From the NCBI GenBank assembly GCA_964595565.1, contig CAZQQX010000004.1:1-64000 (forward strand): a DNA stretch of 64,000 nucleotides, in the 5' to 3' direction. Positions 17,018 to 25,773 of the stretch are shown piece by piece. The notes under the pieces are model-generated. The model ran no database searches. It saw nothing but the letters and a program-made list of their open reading frames with translations, and was not told the DNA's origin. The DNA comes from JAQVEM01 sp964595565 (GTDB taxonomy: Bacteria > Actinomycetota > Humimicrobiia > Humimicrobiales > Humimicrobiaceae). A program made the position numbers and the translations under genes. Every line of letters starts with the position of its first letter. Position 1 is the first letter of the stretch.

Positions 17018-18534
17018 CTAATATTATCCTCCTTTAAATTAACACCAGAAGCAAGCTGGAGCAGCCTTTTCTCATCGAATTCATTCCTTGATAGAGTCCC
17101 CATCTGTGTTCCCTCATAAACTACTGTAATCCTGTCAGCTATACCCATTAATTCGGGCAGGTAGGAAGAAATCATGATAATAGCACTCCCTTTTTTAATC
17201 AGTAACTCTAGAATTTTATATATTTCTTCTTTTGCACCAACATCAATTCCTGCAGTAGGTTCCTCAAAGATAAAAATTTTGCACTGGTTTACCAGCCACT
17301 TCGCAAGAACAACTTTCTGCTGATTCCCGCCACTTAAATTCACCACTATCTGCTCTATACCCGGTGTCTTGATATTTAGAGCTTTAACCTGCTGTAGCGC
17401 ATTACTTTTTTCTATTTTCCTTTTTACAAAACCCATTCTTGATATAGTTGGGTAAGAACTTAGATTGATATTATGTCTGACAGATAACTTTATTGCCAGC
17501 CCTTCAATTTTTTTGTCCTCCGGGAGAAAACCAATACCATTGGCAACTGCCGTAGACGGTGAAGTTATTCTTATTTTTTTAGAATCAATATAAAGGTTAC
17601 CCTGCTCAAAAGGTTCAGCCCCATATATAGCCCTTGCAATTTTTGTTGTTCCAGAATTCACAAGTCCAAAAAGTCCAAAAATCTCGCCGCTATTAACATT
17701 GAAATTAATATTTCTAAATACACCGGCCTTTGATAAACCTTCAACCCTGAATATTTCTTTAGTTAAATGTTGATGAGTTATTGAGTACATGTCAGAAACA
17801 TCCCGACCGACCATTCTCGAAATAAGACCGTCTATGTCAGTTTCATTAACAGGTACACATGCAATTTTCTTACCATCACGCAGTACTGTTACTGTATCGC
17901 AGATCTCAAAAACTTCTTCAATGCGGTGGGATATATAAATAATACCCACACCCTCTTTTTTCAGTTTTTTTATTATTCGAAATAGCTCTTCTGTATCTTT
18001 ACTGGTTAAAAGCGCGGTAGGTTCATCAAAAATAACTATCCTGTATTTTTTAAAATACTGTTTGGCAATTAGAACCATCTCTTTCTGTGCTGCGGTAAGT
18101 TTTTCAAGAATCATACCGGGATCGACTTCAATATTTAACTCTTTTAGGACTTCAGCCGTTTTTTTGACCATTTTTCTCCAGCCAACGAACCCAAATCTGT
18201 TTTTGGGAATCTGACCGAGAAAAAAGTTCTCGGCTACTGTTAAATCTTTTGCAACAGTCAGGTCCTGATAGACAGCACCAATTTGGAGATTCCGGGCAAC
18301 TATCGGGTCACTAATAATAACTTTTTTACCATCAACAAAGATATCTCCGCTGGTTGGTTGAAGGGCTCCGGTAAGTATCTTAATTAATGTGGACTTACCT
18401 GCACCATTCTCACCTACAAGACCATGGATCTGGCCTTCATAAATTTGGAAATCTACATTTTCAAGTGCCAGCACACCGGGGAAATGTTTATAAATTCCTT
18501 CCATCCTAACTATTTCTTTATTCTCTAGAACCAC
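17014..18534 (-). CDS. Sugar ABC transporter ATP-binding protein, RbsA type (two ATPase domains)
   Basis: A 506-residue protein with two fused nucleotide-binding domains, as in RbsA/XylG/MglA. The first has Walker A GENGAGKST, a degenerate signature (LTAAQKEMV, where LSxGQ is usual) and Walker B IVIFDEPTALL. The second has a degenerate Walker A (GLVNSGTTKIAR), signature NLSGGNQQKV and a Walker B with Glu replacing Asp (IFIFEEPTAG). This asymmetry, one canonical P-loop and one canonical signature, is normal for the family. The GTG start has GGAGG six bases upstream. It is cytoplasmic and energises the adjacent permease. Confidence 0.94.
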   Translation of the reverse strand: MVLENKEIVRMEGIYKHFPGVLALENVDFQIYEGQIHGLVGENGAGKSTLIKILTGALQPTSGDIFVDGKKVIISDPIVARNLQIGAVYQDLTVAKDLTVAENFFLGQIPKNRFGFVGWRKMVKKTAEVLKELNIEVDPGMILEKLTAAQKEMVLIAKQYFKKYRIVIFDEPTALLTSKDTEELFRIIKKLKKEGVGIIYISHRIEEVFEICDTVTVLRDGKKIACVPVNETDIDGLISRMVGRDVSDMYSITHQHLTKEIFRVEGLSKAGVFRNINFNVNSGEIFGLFGLVNSGTTKIARAIYGAEPFEQGNLYIDSKKIRITSPSTAVANGIGFLPEDKKIEGLAIKLSVRHNINLSSYPTISRMGFVKRKIEKSNALQQVKALNIKTPGIEQIVVNLSGGNQQKVVLAKWLVNQCKIFIFEEPTAGIDVGAKEEIYKILELLIKKGSAIIMISSYLPELMGIADRITVVYEGTQMGTLSRNEFDEKRLLQLASGVNLKEDNIR

Positions 18535-18735
18535 CTGTTTCCTCCACCCTCAGCCAGGGATAATAGCAATATTGACAAAACTTTTATCGGGCTATTTCTA
18601 TCCCGGTCTTACTAATATATATGATAATATAAAAAATACAAAACTTTTTTTAACTCAATAATATACTTAACCGTCTGGTTATAAAAATTACTATGACCTT
18701 CTTAACATTATGTATGTTAAACAAACCTGTTTTTA

Positions 18736-18772
18736 TTTACGGGCAATATTTTTTATTGATATTGCCCGTAAA
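18736..18772 (-). terminator. Intercistronic hairpin after sugar-binding protein 2
   Basis: A perfect 14-bp stem (TTTACGGGCAATAT at 18736-18749, ATATTGCCCGTAAA at 18759-18772) with a 9-base loop, 37 bases after the binding-protein stop and before the ATPase gene. The minus-strand copy lacks a following U-run, so partial termination or 3'-end protection of the binding-protein mRNA is more likely than full termination. Confidence 0.65.
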
Positions 18773-18809
18773 TTTTTAACATACAATGATTTTACATCGT
18801 ATTTTATTA

Positions 18810-19841
18810 CTATACGTCTTCTTTCTTCACTACTTTAACGCCGGTATCTACATATTCAGGTACATCTTCACCATTTAAAGCTTTAACTACTAAATCGCAC
18901 CCTTTATATCCCATGTTATAAGGATCCTGGACAATTAGAGCTTTAATAACACCTTTTTTCAATGCTTCGATTTCAGCTTCTGAGTCATCAAAAGCTATCA
19001 CCATGATTTCATCCTGAAGACCTGCCTGTTCAATAGCCAGAGCTATTCCCTCTCCGATATTGTAATCAATTCCGAAAATACCAATCAGGTCGTCGTAAGC
19101 AGTAATAGATTCCTCAGTAGCAGTCATTGCCTCGGCCACTTCATCATTAGTATAACGAGAATGGATTACATTAGTGTCCGGAGAAATTTCACTCATACGC
19201 TCGTCAAAACCTTCACCTCTGAGCGTGTCTGTATCACATTCTACTACATGCATGATAACTACAGTTCCTGTTTTTTCTATACCATTAGCATCAAGGGCTT
19301 CAACCATTGCATCTGCAGCTGTTCTTCCTCCAGCTTTATTATCTGTTGCCAGATGGCTTACTACGTCAGTCGGTATAATAGTATCAGTTGTTATAACCGG
19401 GATTCCCTGACTCATTGCATTATCTACTGCAGGTACAGCTCCCTCTCCTGACTGAGATGCAACTACTATCGCATCGGGTTCGCTGGTCACAACATTTTCT
19501 AAAATTGTAATGGCTCCTTCTATATCTGTTTCAGAATCCGGTCCATAAGGGGTAACATTAACATTCTCATTTTCCCCATCAAACTGTTCCCCTCCATCAA
19601 GCATATTCTGCCAGAACTCGGAGTTTACTGATTTAACAACAAGAGCTATTTCTATTGTTTCTTCAGCTTCTTCTTCTACTTCTTCAGCTACTTCTTCAGC
19701 TACTTCTTCAGCTTCTTCTTCTACTTCTTCAGCTGCTTCTTCAGCTGCTTCTTCAGCTTCCTTACAGCCGCTGAATGCAAATACTGAAATCATAGATAAA
19801 CTCAGCACAACGACTACTAACCATAGTAATGATTTTCTCAT
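18810..19841 (-). CDS. Sugar/polyol-binding lipoprotein, RbsB type
   Basis: Periplasmic-binding-protein-like (Peripla_BP_4) solute-binding lipoprotein, 343 residues. The signal peptide ends at the lipobox AFSGC (about residues 22-26). Next comes a linker of about 35 residues made almost only of Glu, Ala and Val, then the two-lobed sugar-binding fold (EIALVVKSVNSEFWQNML, IFGIDYNIGEGIALAIEQAG). It is the first gene of the operon and has a GAAAGGAAG ribosome site. Its leader is unusually long, about 390 bases from the predicted promoter, with competing stems. The ligand is inferred from the SDR and kinase to be a polyol or pentose. Confidence 0.93.
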   Translation of the reverse strand: MRKSLLWLVVVVLSLSMISVFAFSGCKEAEEAAEEAAEEVEEEAEEVAEEVAEEVEEEAEETIEIALVVKSVNSEFWQNMLDGGEQFDGENENVNVTPYGPDSETDIEGAITILENVVTSEPDAIVVASQSGEGAVPAVDNAMSQGIPVITTDTIIPTDVVSHLATDNKAGGRTAADAMVEALDANGIEKTGTVVIMHVVECDTDTLRGEGFDERMSEISPDTNVIHSRYTNDEVAEAMTATEESITAYDDLIGIFGIDYNIGEGIALAIEQAGLQDEIMVIAFDDSEAEIEALKKGVIKALIVQDPYNMGYKGCDLVVKALNGEDVPEYVDTGVKVVKKEDV

Positions 19842-20235
19842 TTTATAATCTTCCTTTCTTTTTGCTTAAGTCACAAACAGAACATAAAACCGTTGTCCTT
19901 AAACATATTTCTTTTATAAACACGTCATTTAGATTATGGGCAACTAAAATATTTAGAGGCAAGTGACTTAATACTACATCTCTTTTTTTATCGCCTCTAT
20001 AATCTTTCTTAACTTCACCTCCCATCTTTCTGCATTTGTTAATTATATAATAAAACAAACCTCACTTTTTTTTCTAACCACATTTTTATCAATTATAATA
20101 ATAAAATGTGATTTTCACCTGTACTCTGGTGTGTACTCTTATGGTAAATTATTACCTCCTCATTCTGAACAATAAAAAATTTTCTCAATTTCCAAAAAAA
20201 GTGAACAAATGTGCAGTATTTAATAATATGTTCAA
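19842..20235 (-). promoter_or_regulatory. Long structured 5' leader of binding protein 2
   Basis: About 390 bases of untranslated leader. Stem A pairs TAGAGGC (19954-19960) with GCCTCTA (19993-19999). Stem B pairs TTAAGTCAC (19866-19874) with GTGACTTAA (19963-19971). One arm of B lies in the loop of A, so they form a pseudoknot or are alternatives. The 3' arm of B in the RNA ends just before the ribosome site. A 71-codon open frame across this stretch has no coding character and I leave it out. An isolated GAGGAGGT site lies at about 20154-20162. Confidence 0.45.
20202..20234 (-). promoter_or_regulatory. TGAACA/TGTTCA operator-like half-sites
   Basis: An inverted pair TGAACA (20202-20207) and TGTTCA (20229-20234) at the predicted transcription start, with a third TGAACA at 20166-20171. 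The half-site equals that in the repeats before the SorC-type gene, so that regulator may act here. Inference from motif similarity only. Confidence 0.4.
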
Positions 20236-20264
20236 ATATTAAAAAAAAACACTATATTTGTCAA
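20236..20264 (-). promoter_or_regulatory. Predicted promoter of the polyol ABC operon
   Basis: On the minus strand a perfect TTGACA (20264-20259), 17-base spacer and TAATAT (20241-20236). It is the only good promoter seen upstream of the binding-protein gene. Confidence 0.6.
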
Positions 20265-20425
20265 GTTAAATTATATTTTTATTGGGGTTTTAGTCCGCTT
20301 AAGAATGAAACTTCAAAAAAATATATCCGGAAATATAATAATTGCACAGCAAAATTTAGCGTTATTTTCAGATGCCATATACAGCGTATTTATTTATTGT
20401 ATTACGGGTTCTTAATTGCCCCCTT

Positions 20426-20515
20426 TTATTTTTTCTCGCTCTGACCTTCTACAACCTTTTCTACGTTTTCCAATAGCTCCCACATGACTTTATTAAAAGC
20501 TTCTTCTCCAATCAT
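20426..20515 (-). CDS. Possible small ORF downstream of ZIP gene, unknown
   Basis: A 29-codon minus-strand ORF beginning MIGEEAFNKVMWELLENVEK. The frame remains open further upstream (GTIQLISLKTKICAIM) into the end of the ZIP gene, so it may be the C-terminal remnant of a longer protein. Its composition is coding-like, but no ribosome site was found and the family is unknown. On the plus strand an equally short coding-like frame (about 20306-20416) is also present. Confidence 0.22.
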   Translation of the reverse strand: MIGEEAFNKVMWELLENVEKVVEGQSEKK

Positions 20516-20574
20516 AATAGCACATATTTTAGTTTTTAAACTGATTAATTGAATAGTGCCACTCTGGAAAGATT

Positions 20575-21303
20575 TTAAACAATTTTACTAAACGCTATAA
20601 ATAGAGCCAGAGCGATTCCTGATAAAAAAGCCAGAATGGAATGCTTTTTCTGATGTGTCTGGGCTTCAGGCAATAAATGAGACGCTGAGATATAAATTAA
20701 AACTCCTACAACAAAGCCGAGGGCCAGACCCAAAATTGAGCTGTTTAATTTATTTATAAATGGGTAAGCAATAAATGCTCCCAGGGGAGTTGTCAGTGCC
20801 GCTACAAAAAGAGCATAAAGCGCTGCTTTTTTCTCCTTGAAGCCTCCTTTTATTAAAATAGAAAAAGTAATTACTCCCTCTGCAAATTCATGGACCACCA
20901 GACCAATGCCCGACAGGAAGCCGGTCAGGATACTCGCGCTAAAAGTCACGGAATAAATAATTCCATCTACAAAAGAATGTATCCCTATTCCCTCCACCGC
21001 TGTAATACCAAAGGCTATCTCTTTTTGTTTGGTCCTGTATTTTATTAATTGATTACTAAAAAACATAAATAAAAACCCTGTTAAAGTAGCATACCCTGCA
21101 TAGGAGTTCTTGCTTATAGCCTGAGGAAAAGCAATTATCAAAGGAGAAGATATCAAAACCCCGGAAGCAAAACACATAAAATATACCTTAGCCTTTTCAG
21201 CCCATTTTCTATTTTTAAAAATGACCCAGATTCCAATACCATTAACTACTGCTGCGCCAGTAGCAAAAATCGCAATCCATGCAAATGTGCTGAGCTGTTT
21301 CAT
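20575..21303 (-). CDS. ZIP-family divalent metal transporter
   Basis: Integral membrane ZIP transporter (zinc/iron permease) of about 242 residues with eight predicted spans. The metal-site motifs in spans 4 and 5 are clear: HSFVDG and HEFAEG, the binuclear His/Glu/Asp centre. I start at the ATG at 21303, which has GGGGGAGA seven bases upstream. The frame to 21366 would include 21 residues without a ribosome site. It is probably its own transcription unit, with no functional link to the flanking sugar genes. Zinc, iron or manganese import cannot be decided; zinc is the usual ligand. Confidence 0.88.
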   Translation of the reverse strand: MKQLSTFAWIAIFATGAAVVNGIGIWVIFKNRKWAEKAKVYFMCFASGVLISSPLIIAFPQAISKNSYAGYATLTGFLFMFFSNQLIKYRTKQKEIAFGITAVEGIGIHSFVDGIIYSVTFSASILTGFLSGIGLVVHEFAEGVITFSILIKGGFKEKKAALYALFVAALTTPLGAFIAYPFINKLNSSILGLALGFVVGVLIYISASHLLPEAQTHQKKHSILAFLSGIALALFIAFSKIV

Positions 21304-21548
21304 CTTAATTTCTCCCCCCTGTATTGTTAATATTGCACCGCATTTTATTAAATTAAGTCCGGACATCTAACACACTATAGCCCCTACAGCACGTATCAAG
21401 AGAGCTTCCAATATTTAGATTTTTATTGTATCTTTACCTAAATTATAGACCATTTGTAAAGTCTTCTTTTTTTTGGTCTTTTTACGGATGAAAACTACCT
21501 TACTACAGCTATCTTTTATATGTAATTCTTAATTTTAACTCCTGGTTT

Positions 21549-21689
21549 TTATAATTTAAGTTCGTACGGGGATAAACCCATTATTTTTTGCCCTGCCAGA
21601 ACAACGCCCTCCGAAAAACTACCCGGTAGCAGGGGAGCATAAATAATACTGTCCAATCCTGCTATAGCCTTTATTATAAACTTCGCCTG
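21549..21689 (-). pseudogene. C-terminal coding remnant, unknown family
   Basis: The 450-base gap between xylB and the ZIP gene includes a GC-richer minus-strand stretch of 46 sense codons without a start. Its translation contains IAGLDSIIYAPLLPGSFSE and GVVLAGQKIMGLSPYELKL before a stop at 21549. It is cut off upstream by an in-frame TAA (21690-21692). Codon use and composition look like a real protein C-terminus, so I read it as the remnant of a deleted gene. The family is not recognised. The remainder of the gap shows nothing else. Confidence 0.4.
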
Positions 21690-21753
21690 TTAAGATAAGA
21701 ATTACAGGATTAAATTAATCTGGAAATCCAGAGTGGAATTTTAAAATAAATTT

Positions 21754-23280
21754 CTAAATAGCGGCAAGTTCCCTGAAATCGTCTTTAAGATTACTATAAA
21801 GCGATTTATATATTTTATAATATCTTAAATATTTTTCTGTATTTTCACTATTTGGACTTGTTTCTGTAGTTTCTTTTATGATCAAACTTACAGCTTCTCT
21901 CACATCATTGTATAATCCAGAACCCACACCCGCTATAATAGCAGCTCCGTAAGCAGGGCCTTCCTCAACATTTAAAGTTACTATTCTGGTATTAAATATA
22001 TCAGATATAATCTGACGCCAGAGTTTTGACTTTGCTCCTCCACCAAATAGCACAACTTTATCTGAATATATACCCAGCTCCTTCATAATATTCAGGCAGT
22101 CTAATTGTGAATAGGATACCCCTTCCATTATCGCTCTTGCAAAATGGCCCGCTCCATGAATATAAGATATCCCGAAAAACATTCCCCGTGCATAAGGGTC
22201 TGAATAAGGGGTCCTCTCACCGGATAGGTACGGTAAGAACAGCAGGCCTTCTGCACCCGGAGACGCTTTCTCCGCCAGTTTATTCAATAATCCATATCCT
22301 GATAATTCACTATTCTCGGAGGCAATCTTATCTAAGATTCCAAAGTTTTCATAATACCACTTGTATGACCCTGAAGCAGCCAGAGTCACACCCATAAGAT
22401 GCCAGGCGCCTTCTACAGCATGGCAAAATGAATGAAGCCTGCCCTCGGGGTCATATGCCGGGGTATCTGAATGTGCAAATACAACTCCTGAGGTTCCCAG
22501 ATAGTCAGAGATTATACCTTCATGTACAATTCCCGAGCCCACTGCACCTGCAGCCTGGTCACCTCCCCCGCCGACTATAGGGGTCCCCTTCAATATGCCG
22601 GTAATTTCCGAACCTTCCCTGGATACATAAGAAGATATTTCCGAAGATTCGAAAACAGGCGGGAGAAAATCTTTATTTATGGATAATCCGGATATTATCT
22701 CATCAGACCATTTTCTATCTCTCACATTAAAAAGAGCGGTGCCGGAAGCATCAGAAACTTCAGTAGCGTAAGTTCCGGATAATTTGTACCTTATATAGTC
22801 TTTAGGAAGCAGTATTTTATTTACTTTCCTGTAGTTTTCCGGTTCAACTTCTGAAAGCCACAATATCTTGGGAGCCGTAAAACCTGTAAGGACCTTATTA
22901 TAAGATAACTTTATGAATTCTTTTTCTCCACCGAAAATATCATAAATCTTATCACACTGGGAAAATGTCCTCTGGTCACACCAGAGTAATGCAGGTCTTA
23001 TCACTTTCCCTTCACTATCCAGAAAAACTGAACCATGCATCTGACCGGTAAGGCCTATTGCCGATATATCATCCGGCCTTACTCCTGATTTTGCCAGAAC
23101 CTCCCTGGCTGTACATACGGTTGCATCCCACCATAAGTCGGGGTCCTGCTGCGCCCAGCCGGGATTGGGGGTTTCCATCCCGTACTCTTTAATTGATGAC
23201 GAAATAAGCTTTCCTGACCTATCTATTAATATACATTTTGTTGATGTTGTCCCTATATCAAAACCCATAAGATTACCCAT
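21754..23280 (-). CDS. xylB: Xylulokinase
   Basis: FGGY-family kinase that phosphorylates D-xylulose to xylulose-5-phosphate; 508 residues, typical for XylB. Motifs: phosphate loop GFDIGTTSTKCILID, the xylulokinase hallmark LTGQMHGSVFLD (about 79-90), LWCDQRT, the catalytic-base region GGGGDQAAGAVG and the C-terminal adenine-binding FGGGAKSKLWRQI. It lies 59 bases downstream of xylose isomerase in the same orientation, so the pair completes the isomerase route for xylose. It ends a long co-directional block. Confidence 0.95.
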   Translation of the reverse strand: MGNLMGFDIGTTSTKCILIDRSGKLISSSIKEYGMETPNPGWAQQDPDLWWDATVCTAREVLAKSGVRPDDISAIGLTGQMHGSVFLDSEGKVIRPALLWCDQRTFSQCDKIYDIFGGEKEFIKLSYNKVLTGFTAPKILWLSEVEPENYRKVNKILLPKDYIRYKLSGTYATEVSDASGTALFNVRDRKWSDEIISGLSINKDFLPPVFESSEISSYVSREGSEITGILKGTPIVGGGGDQAAGAVGSGIVHEGIISDYLGTSGVVFAHSDTPAYDPEGRLHSFCHAVEGAWHLMGVTLAASGSYKWYYENFGILDKIASENSELSGYGLLNKLAEKASPGAEGLLFLPYLSGERTPYSDPYARGMFFGISYIHGAGHFARAIMEGVSYSQLDCLNIMKELGIYSDKVVLFGGGAKSKLWRQIISDIFNTRIVTLNVEEGPAYGAAIIAGVGSGLYNDVREAVSLIIKETTETSPNSENTEKYLRYYKIYKSLYSNLKDDFRELAAI

Positions 23281-23339
23281 AGATCAACTCCAAAAAACAG
23301 AACATTTTAATAAAAACTATTTGTTTATAAAACTTTTTA

Positions 23340-24671
23340 CTACACGCCCGTTATGTATTCATTTAGCAAACTTTCCAGATACTCCTGCATACCTGAAGGA
23401 TTATCAATATCTTTCAATCCAAGTGCATATTTTTCCAGGGATTTAAAGTCAGCTCGTTTTTCCAGAATTTCTTTACCTATTCCAGCATTGTAGCTTTCAT
23501 ACCTTTTTGAAATAAACTTTTCAAAAACACCGTCATCCAGTATCTTCTGCGCTGCCTTCAGACCCTTTGCAAAACTATCCATTCCTGCCACATGAGCATA
23601 AAATATATCTTCAGGTTTATAGGAAGGCCTTCTTACTTTCGCATCAAAATTCAATCCTCCCTTTTCAAAGCCTCCCATTTTTAATATTTCATACATACAG
23701 AGTGTTGTTATATACAAGTCAGTCGGAAACTGGTCTGTATCCCATCCCAGTAACATATCGCCCTGATTAGCATCCACCGAACCCAGCATCCCATTTATTC
23801 TGGCCACTCTTAAATCATGCTGAAAAGTATGCCCCGCAAGAGTTGCATGGTTTGCTTCTACATTAAACTTAAAGTTATCTTCCAGTCCGTATGACTTTAA
23901 AAAAGCCATCGACGTTGCTACATCAAAATCATATTGATGTTTTGTGGGCTCTTTTGGTTTTGGTTCAATTAAAAATTGGCCATCAAACCCTATTTCTTTT
24001 GCATAATCCACTGCCATTCTTAAAAAGTATGCCAGATTATCCAGTTCCAGCTTCATATCTGTATTCAGTAGAGTTTCATAACCTTCTCTACCTCCCCAAA
24101 ACACGTAATTTTCACCACCGAGTTCCCTGGTTACCTCTAGAGCTTTCTTTACCTGCGCTGCCGAGTAGGCAAAAACATCTGCATTGCAGCTGGTTGAGGC
24201 CCCGTGCATAAATCTATATCTATAAAACAGATTAGCTGTACCCCATAGTATTTTAATTCCTGTATCTGCCATCATCTTTTTTATTAAAGAAACTATTTTA
24301 TCCAGATTTCTGTTAGTCCCGGCCAGGGTATCGCCTTCCGGGGCTATGTCCCTGTCATGGAAGCAGAAGTATTTAATCCCCAGCTTTTGCATAATTTCAA
24401 AAGCTGCGTACACTTTCTCTTCTGCTACTTTCATCGGGTTCGAAAAATCCTTCCAGGGGCGTACCCATGTCCCCTCTCCAAATATATCAGTTCCTTCGGC
24501 ACACATGGTATGCCAGTACGCCATGGAGAATTTAAGTTGCTCACTCATTCTCCTTTCACCAACCACTTCATCAGCATTATAATGCCTGAAGTATAAGCCG
24601 CTTTTTAGTTTATCGTCTGTGAACTCTACTTTTTTTACCTGTGGAAAATATTCTTTCATAAAAACCCCCAT
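23340..24671 (-). CDS. xylA: Xylose isomerase
   Basis: Metal-dependent aldose-ketose isomerase (class II, 443 residues, about 50 residues longer than class I at the N-terminus). The catalytic His is in FHDRDIAPEGD (about 101-111), metal ligands in EPKPKEPTKHQYD, NVEANHATLAGH and the DANQGDMLLGWDTDQFP stretch. It converts D-xylose to D-xylulose in the cytoplasm for the adjacent xylulokinase. The upstream TIM-barrel isomerase and oxidoreductases may release xylose from a glycoside first. Confidence 0.96.
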   Translation of the reverse strand: MGVFMKEYFPQVKKVEFTDDKLKSGLYFRHYNADEVVGERRMSEQLKFSMAYWHTMCAEGTDIFGEGTWVRPWKDFSNPMKVAEEKVYAAFEIMQKLGIKYFCFHDRDIAPEGDTLAGTNRNLDKIVSLIKKMMADTGIKILWGTANLFYRYRFMHGASTSCNADVFAYSAAQVKKALEVTRELGGENYVFWGGREGYETLLNTDMKLELDNLAYFLRMAVDYAKEIGFDGQFLIEPKPKEPTKHQYDFDVATSMAFLKSYGLEDNFKFNVEANHATLAGHTFQHDLRVARINGMLGSVDANQGDMLLGWDTDQFPTDLYITTLCMYEILKMGGFEKGGLNFDAKVRRPSYKPEDIFYAHVAGMDSFAKGLKAAQKILDDGVFEKFISKRYESYNAGIGKEILEKRADFKSLEKYALGLKDIDNPSGMQEYLESLLNEYITGV

Positions 24672-24738
24672 TTGAATTAATAATATACCTTCCTGATAAA
24701 TATCATTTTTTATAAATTTTTAAATATAACCTTATCTT

Positions 24739-25728
24739 TTATTTATTCTTTAATGCATCATCAAATGCAGCAGAACTCGGTGAAATATTTATTTCTTTAA
24801 CAAAATCGTAAGCCTCTGTTGCACCTCTTAACCTATCCATACCCGAATCTTCCCATTCCACAGAAAGCGGGCCCTCATAACCTATTTGATTTAATTCACG
24901 AATAATTGAAGAAAAGTCCACATCTCCCCTTCCTGGAGAACGGAAATTCCACCCTCTTCTTGTATCGCCAAACTCAAGGTGTGAACCAAGAATACCGTTT
25001 AGCCCATCAAGAGTTACAGAGACATCTTTTATATGCACGTGATAAATTCTATCCGGAAGTTCTCTTATAAAAAGATGTGGTTTCATACCCTGCCAGAGAA
25101 GATGGCTCGGGTCAAAATTAATTCCCAGAGTCTTTCTATAGTTAAAAGCCTTAAGAAGTTTTACAAGTGTATAATAATCAAATGCTATTTCGGTAGGGTG
25201 CACTTCCAGTGCAAATTTTATACCATATTTGTCCATTTCATCAAAAAGTGGCGACCACCTTTCTACTATGGTATTAAAACCTTCCTCTATCATCTCTTCT
25301 GAAGTCTGTGGGAACGAATACCAGTAATTCCATATAGGTGAGCCTAAAAATCCTGTTAAAATTTTGATATCGAGATTATTCGCAGCCTGAATAGTATAAC
25401 TTACCTGCTGTATGCTCCACTCTCTTATTGCTTCCGGGTCATCGGCGACATCAGAAGCCGCAAAACCCTTATGCCTTTTATCTATTACATCGCCCACAAG
25501 CTGACCTGTTAGATGCATGCCAATTGCCCATGCCTGAAGATTATACTTTTTTAAAGTTTCTTTAATTTCCTTTATATACTCTTTATCTTCTACAGCTTTC
25601 CGGGAATTTAAATGATTTCCCCATGCTGCAATTTCCACACCCTCATAGCCTATGCCAGAAGCTATTTTACATATCTCGTCAAATGTCAGGTCTGCCCACT
25701 GCCCTGTAAATATTGTAATCGGTCTCAT
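24739..25728 (-). CDS. Sugar phosphate isomerase/epimerase family TIM-barrel protein
   Basis: AP-endonuclease-2/xylose-isomerase-like TIM barrel of 329 residues. The metal-binding set is visible: Glu in FALEVHP, Asp/His in NFDPSHLLWQG, His in YHVHIKD and Glu in SVEWED. Members include inosose dehydratase, hydroxypyruvate isomerase, tagatose epimerases and the catalytic subunits that eliminate aglycones from 3-keto-glycosides. It sits directly downstream of a Gfo/Idh/MocA oxidoreductase (45 bases) and upstream of xylA. That arrangement suggests it acts on the oxidised sugar, but the exact reaction is inference. Confidence 0.85.
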   Translation of the reverse strand: MRPITIFTGQWADLTFDEICKIASGIGYEGVEIAAWGNHLNSRKAVEDKEYIKEIKETLKKYNLQAWAIGMHLTGQLVGDVIDKRHKGFAASDVADDPEAIREWSIQQVSYTIQAANNLDIKILTGFLGSPIWNYWYSFPQTSEEMIEEGFNTIVERWSPLFDEMDKYGIKFALEVHPTEIAFDYYTLVKLLKAFNYRKTLGINFDPSHLLWQGMKPHLFIRELPDRIYHVHIKDVSVTLDGLNGILGSHLEFGDTRRGWNFRSPGRGDVDFSSIIRELNQIGYEGPLSVEWEDSGMDRLRGATEAYDFVKEINISPSSAAFDDALKNK

Positions 25729-25773
25729 TATCCAATCACCTCTCTTAAAAATTATATTTTTATAACTTAAAAA

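Noticed and set aside
19843..20058. 71-codon minus-strand frame directly before binding protein 2
   Set aside because: No coding composition, no ribosome site, and it overlaps the leader stems; treated as untranslated leader.
20121..20139. Direct repeat GTACTCT at 12-base spacing in the polyol operon leader
   Set aside because: Short, not repeated at other genes and downstream of the predicted transcription start; no support as an operator.
20559..21736. Inverted 10-mers CCACTCTGGA (20559-20568) and TCCAGAGTGG (21727-21736) flanking the ZIP gene
   Set aside because: Only 10 bp, with no similarity beyond, no target duplication and no transposase; most likely chance.
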